A stretch of 35,347 nucleotides of DNA from Gemmatimonadaceae bacterium. GTDB lineage: Bacteria; Gemmatimonadota; Gemmatimonadetes; Gemmatimonadales; Gemmatimonadaceae. A model generated the notes under the pieces. That model made no database searches, had not been told where the DNA came from, and saw nothing but the letters and a program-made list of their open reading frames with translations. Positions 32,596-35,347 of the stretch are shown here, one piece after another. Every line of letters starts with the position of its first letter. The stretch's first letter is position 1. Location: the NCBI GenBank assembly GCA_020853635.1, contig JADYYN010000189.1:1-35347 (forward strand). The letters are read 5' to 3'. A program made the translations under genes and the position numbers.

Positions 32596-34170
32596 CTACC
32601 GACGGCGCTCCAGCGCATCCACCCGATCGCGCAGCGCGGCGACCTCGCCAGCGAGCGAGACGTCGGTATCCACTCGCTTCGAGGACGCAGCCGTGACGCG
32701 TGTCGAACTGGCTGCACCATCAGCTGCCGAGGCGCGCGGACCGCGGATCGAGAGCAGCATCCGACCGAGCCGCCCCAGCCAGAAGAAGCTGAACAAGTGT
32801 TCCGCGACCGTCCGGCGGAACGGGCTGGAAACGAGGACCGTGATCGCCGCGGCCAGCCCGAGCAACGACGCGAAGAACATGATGGTCTGCGCCGTGCCTT
32901 GTATCTCACCACGCACGGACACTTCGTCGCCGAACCGGATGGTGACGATGCGGCTCGCCAACCAGATCGCGAGCCCCGCCGAGATCCACATTCGCGTGGT
33001 ACGCCGCTTGACGAGGGTGACGTCCGTCGCACGTCGCGCGCGCTCCTCGTCGCGCTCTGCGAGGGTGAGCGCGAGCAGCCGTTGGATCTCGGCCACATCG
33101 AACCCCATGCCACGCAAACGTCCGACCTCGCGCAACGCCGTCACGAGACCCACCCAGAACATCGCGAAGACGATCACGCCGATCGCCAGCATGTTGCCGT
33201 TGCCGTTGCTGAGGACCATGCCGGTCCCATTGAGCAGCAGCGCGAATGCCACGACCGCCCGGGTGCTCGCGGTCGAGAGCTCCGGCGCGAGCAATCGTAT
33301 CGCGACGGGGATCTCCGGCGTGGCGAGCTGTGTCGCGTCGAGCGCTTCGACCAGGGCTTCGGCGGTCTGGAAACGGGCCGCGGGTTCTTTGGCGCAGCAG
33401 GTGTCGATGACGTCGCTGAGGGCCTTCGGCAGATCGGTCCGGAACGTCGTGACCGAGGGCACCGCTTCGGTGAGTTGCCGCACGAGGATCCGCTGCGTGC
33501 TTTCTCCCATCATCGCCGTGCGACCGGTGGTCGCGAACCACGCGACCAAGCCGAGCGAGTAGAGATCCGAGCGCCCGTCGACGGTGTCGCCGGTCGCCTG
33601 CTCCGGACTCATGTACTCCGGCGTCCCCACCACTTCACCGATGCGTGTGAGCCCTGCAGCCTCGTTGACCGGCGTGATCGCCCGCGCGATGCCGAAATCC
33701 ATGACCAGCGCACGACCGGTCGCGCGTTCGATCATGATGTTGTCGGGCTTGATGTCGCGGTGCACGACGCCACGTCCGTGCGCGTAGGCGAGCGCGTACC
33801 CGACGTCCTGCAGCAATCGCACCGTGTCTCGGCGCGAGAGCGGGCCGTCGCGGGTGACGCGCGCCGAGAGCGATTCGCCTTCGACGAATCCCATGGCGAA
33901 CGCCAGCACCTCGTCCGACTCCTCGACCGCGAACACCGGGACGATGTTCGGGTGTGAGAACCCAGCGGCGAGTCGGGTTTCGCGCAGGAAGCGTTCGCGG
34001 AGGTCGGCGACGGATGCGAACTCCGGCGGCAACACCTTGAGGGCGACGGGACGGTCGAGCCGTCGATCGCGTGCGAGGTACACGGTCCCCATGCCACCCC
34101 GACCGAGTTCGCGCTCGATCAGATAGGTCTCACCTAGAGTGCGACTGACTGCGGCGACGTCGGCGTGCAT
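32596..34170 (-). CDS. Hanks-type Ser/Thr kinase with four membrane helices and C-terminal coiled coil
   Basis: Protein of 524 residues. The kinase domain covers about residues 16-280: LGRGGMGTVYLA, VALK with Lys45, VHRDIKPDNIM with catalytic Asp139, DFGIAR with Asp158 and GTPEYMSPEQ, so it is predicted active. After that come four hydrophobic helices at about 304-321, 327-346, 393-411 and 428-448. The loop between helices 2 and 3 (about 347-392) is charged and helical (EIQRLLALTLAERDEERARR). The C-terminal end LAGEVAALRDRVDALERRR looks like a short coiled coil for dimerisation. There is no extracellular sensor domain, so the input may come through the membrane region or a partner. The start is ATG 34170. 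A six-bladed propeller gene ends 90 bp upstream on the same strand, mirroring the arrangement at 11381-14428. Confidence 0.93.
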   Translation of the reverse strand: MHADVAAVSRTLGETYLIERELGRGGMGTVYLARDRRLDRPVALKVLPPEFASVADLRERFLRETRLAAGFSHPNIVPVFAVEESDEVLAFAMGFVEGESLSARVTRDGPLSRRDTVRLLQDVGYALAYAHGRGVVHRDIKPDNIMIERATGRALVMDFGIARAITPVNEAAGLTRIGEVVGTPEYMSPEQATGDTVDGRSDLYSLGLVAWFATTGRTAMMGESTQRILVRQLTEAVPSVTTFRTDLPKALSDVIDTCCAKEPAARFQTAEALVEALDATQLATPEIPVAIRLLAPELSTASTRAVVAFALLLNGTGMVLSNGNGNMLAIGVIVFAMFWVGLVTALREVGRLRGMGFDVAEIQRLLALTLAERDEERARRATDVTLVKRRTTRMWISAGLAIWLASRIVTIRFGDEVSVRGEIQGTAQTIMFFASLLGLAAAITVLVSSPFRRTVAEHLFSFFWLGRLGRMLLSIRGPRASAADGAASSTRVTAASSKRVDTDVSLAGEVAALRDRVDALERRR

Positions 34171-34260
34171 GACCTGACTCGGGGCTGGGAGCGCGGGGAC
34201 GTCGGACGCGACGCCGCAGAAGCTTGGTCCTTTCGGCGTACCGAGGCAAGCCGCAGGGCG

Positions 34261-35347
34261 TCACGGCCATGCGTGCCGGCGCAGCCGTTGCACCCCGTCC
34301 GTATCGATCACACTCACGTAGATCGTCTTGGCGCCGAAGCCGACGACGCGCTCCTGCAGCGGCAACTGCAACTGCGCCTCGATCACGCCAGCGCGTGACA
34401 CGATGTCATAGCGATGCATCCGCGCGGCGGCGCTGGGCAGACGTGCCACCATCGCGCGCCCGTCAGGCATGGCGAGCACGGCACTGCCGTCGATCCCGCT
34501 CGGCGACGCGAACGGTGGGACATAGGACGGCCAGTTCGCGGTCTCATCCACCTTCGTCGTGGGAGGCCAGCTGTGCGTGATCTTCGCTGCGTCGAGATAC
34601 GCCTGCTTCTCCTGCGTCGTCATGGCGGGCTTCTCGTACCCCAGCGGCTTCCCCTCGGTGCAGCGGCCGTCGGGCCGGCACCAGTCGACGCGATACGGAT
34701 CCGGGCGCGCGATTGCCACCCAACTGTCGGCGAAGACCGCGACTTGGTCCGGCGCCATCAACGCGATGCTGTAGCGCTTCGGTGCATTCGGCACACCACC
34801 GGCCGCACGTTCCGCCATGGGCGGCGTCGCCAGTCCAGCGCCCCGCTTCCAGAGCTCCTCGTGCTGCAGGCGTGCCATCGTGTCCACGCGCGCGCTGCGG
34901 CGATCGACTCGGATCAGGACCAGCGGATCTTCGATCGACGGGACGCCACGCGCGTTCTTCGCGAGCGTGGTCGCGTAGACACGACCCACCGCGTCGCTTC
35001 CTTGCAGCGGTCCCATCGCCACCGCCGTGAGCGCGGGATCGGACGCGCCGATGGTCGCCACGACTTTGTCGCCCACCAGCATCATCCAGCGCGGGGCGTA
35101 GGGTTCCTTCACCAACGTGCTATCGCCACCGAGCGCCCAGATTCGTGCGACCTGGCGGTACTCGCCGGGTCCGCTCCCCTTACGACCGATCTGTCGGACG
35201 GTGCCGGCCTTGAAGTCCGTCACCACGAGCCGCCCCTCCCGCACATCCGTCACCAGCACTCGCCCGTCGCGCAGTTCGCGCAGCCCCGACAGCTCCGTGA
35301 ACTCCTCCGCCAGCACCACGCCGGCGCCGCTGAGACGGAGCACGGGA
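34261..35347 (-). CDS. Six-bladed beta-propeller protein (5' partial)
   Basis: The frame is open to the end of the window, so the N-terminus and any signal peptide are missing; the GTG at 35343 is probably an internal Val codon. The visible 361 residues carry IGRKGSGPGEYRQVARIW, the same G-x-G-x-GP-x-E signature as the propeller at 13292-14428, preceded by LSGLRELRDGRVLVTD and further strand repeats (GDSTLVKEP; GSAVLAMPDGRAMVARL). CRPDGRCTEG holds two nearby cysteines that could form a disulfide if exported. No enzyme motif is seen. By analogy with its paralogue it is probably secreted. The gap 34171-34260 before the kinase start shows no clear hairpin with a T-run, so cotranscription with the kinase is possible. 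Confidence 0.82.
   Translation of the reverse strand, partial: PVLRLSGAGVVLAEEFTELSGLRELRDGRVLVTDVREGRLVVTDFKAGTVRQIGRKGSGPGEYRQVARIWALGGDSTLVKEPYAPRWMMLVGDKVVATIGASDPALTAVAMGPLQGSDAVGRVYATTLAKNARGVPSIEDPLVLIRVDRRSARVDTMARLQHEELWKRGAGLATPPMAERAAGGVPNAPKRYSIALMAPDQVAVFADSWVAIARPDPYRVDWCRPDGRCTEGKPLGYEKPAMTTQEKQAYLDAAKITHSWPPTTKVDETANWPSYVPPFASPSGIDGSAVLAMPDGRAMVARLPSAAARMHRYDIVSRAGVIEAQLQLPLQERVVGFGAKTIYVSVIDTDGVQRLRRHAWP

Noticed and set aside
1-35347. tRNA, rRNA, insertion sequence or phage genes
   Set aside because: I looked through all intergenic gaps (none above about 200 bp) and saw no cloverleaf, rRNA-like segment, transposase or integrase motif.

Overview
The window is GC-rich, densely coded bacterial chromosome. 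It suggests a member of the Gemmatimonadota or a relative. This is inferred from the gene mix, not from a marker gene: Hanks-type Ser/Thr kinases, secreted Asp-box (sortilin-like) and six-bladed beta-propellers, a secreted S9 peptidase, an exported TIM-barrel sugar-isomerase-like protein, and core metabolic genes with Shine-Dalgarno (SD) sites beside genes with C-rich leaders lacking one. No rRNA, tRNA, IS element, integrase or CRISPR array is visible. No gap without a gene exceeds about 200 bp.

Layout. Bases 1-7308 (+) form a tight purine operon: purQ (5' end off the window), a small TFIIB-type zinc-ribbon gene, purL, purF, then pyruvate phosphate dikinase. purQ is followed by a 41-bp gap holding a heptamer repeat; the next two junctions overlap by 4 and 1 bp. 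Two minus-strand genes follow (a META-domain lipoprotein and a small membrane protein), then a 1014-residue secreted Asp-box propeller (+). Bases 11381-14428 (-) hold a six-bladed propeller gene followed by a Ser/Thr kinase carrying three Ig-like domains and no membrane helix. Bases 14529-18366 (+) hold an Fe-S membrane protein, a DUF6544-like protein and a NagB-LmbE fusion.

Bases 18377-22601 (-) form a compact five-gene operon: a stress-type hypothetical, a geranylgeranyl-reductase-like flavoprotein, a SAM methyltransferase, a SRPBCC cyclase-like protein and a ketosynthase II. Three of its four junctions overlap and the fourth is 28 bp. It looks like a small lipid or polyketide tailoring pathway and is my main candidate for an undescribed system. 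A small membrane protein and a 7TM-PAS sensor without a kinase lie behind it.

Bases 24514-28215 hold a CDP-alcohol phosphatidyltransferase-like gene (+), a periplasmic START-like protein and a DUF1275 protein (both -), and an amidohydrolase lipoprotein (+). Bases 28346-30925 (+) encode a secreted S9 peptidase, followed by the only convincing intrinsic terminator. The rest is on the minus strand: an unknown HEAT-like protein, a Tat-exported TIM-barrel protein, a second Ser/Thr kinase with four membrane helices, and a second six-bladed propeller gene cut by the window end. The propeller-then-kinase pair thus occurs twice, suggesting a repeated signalling module.
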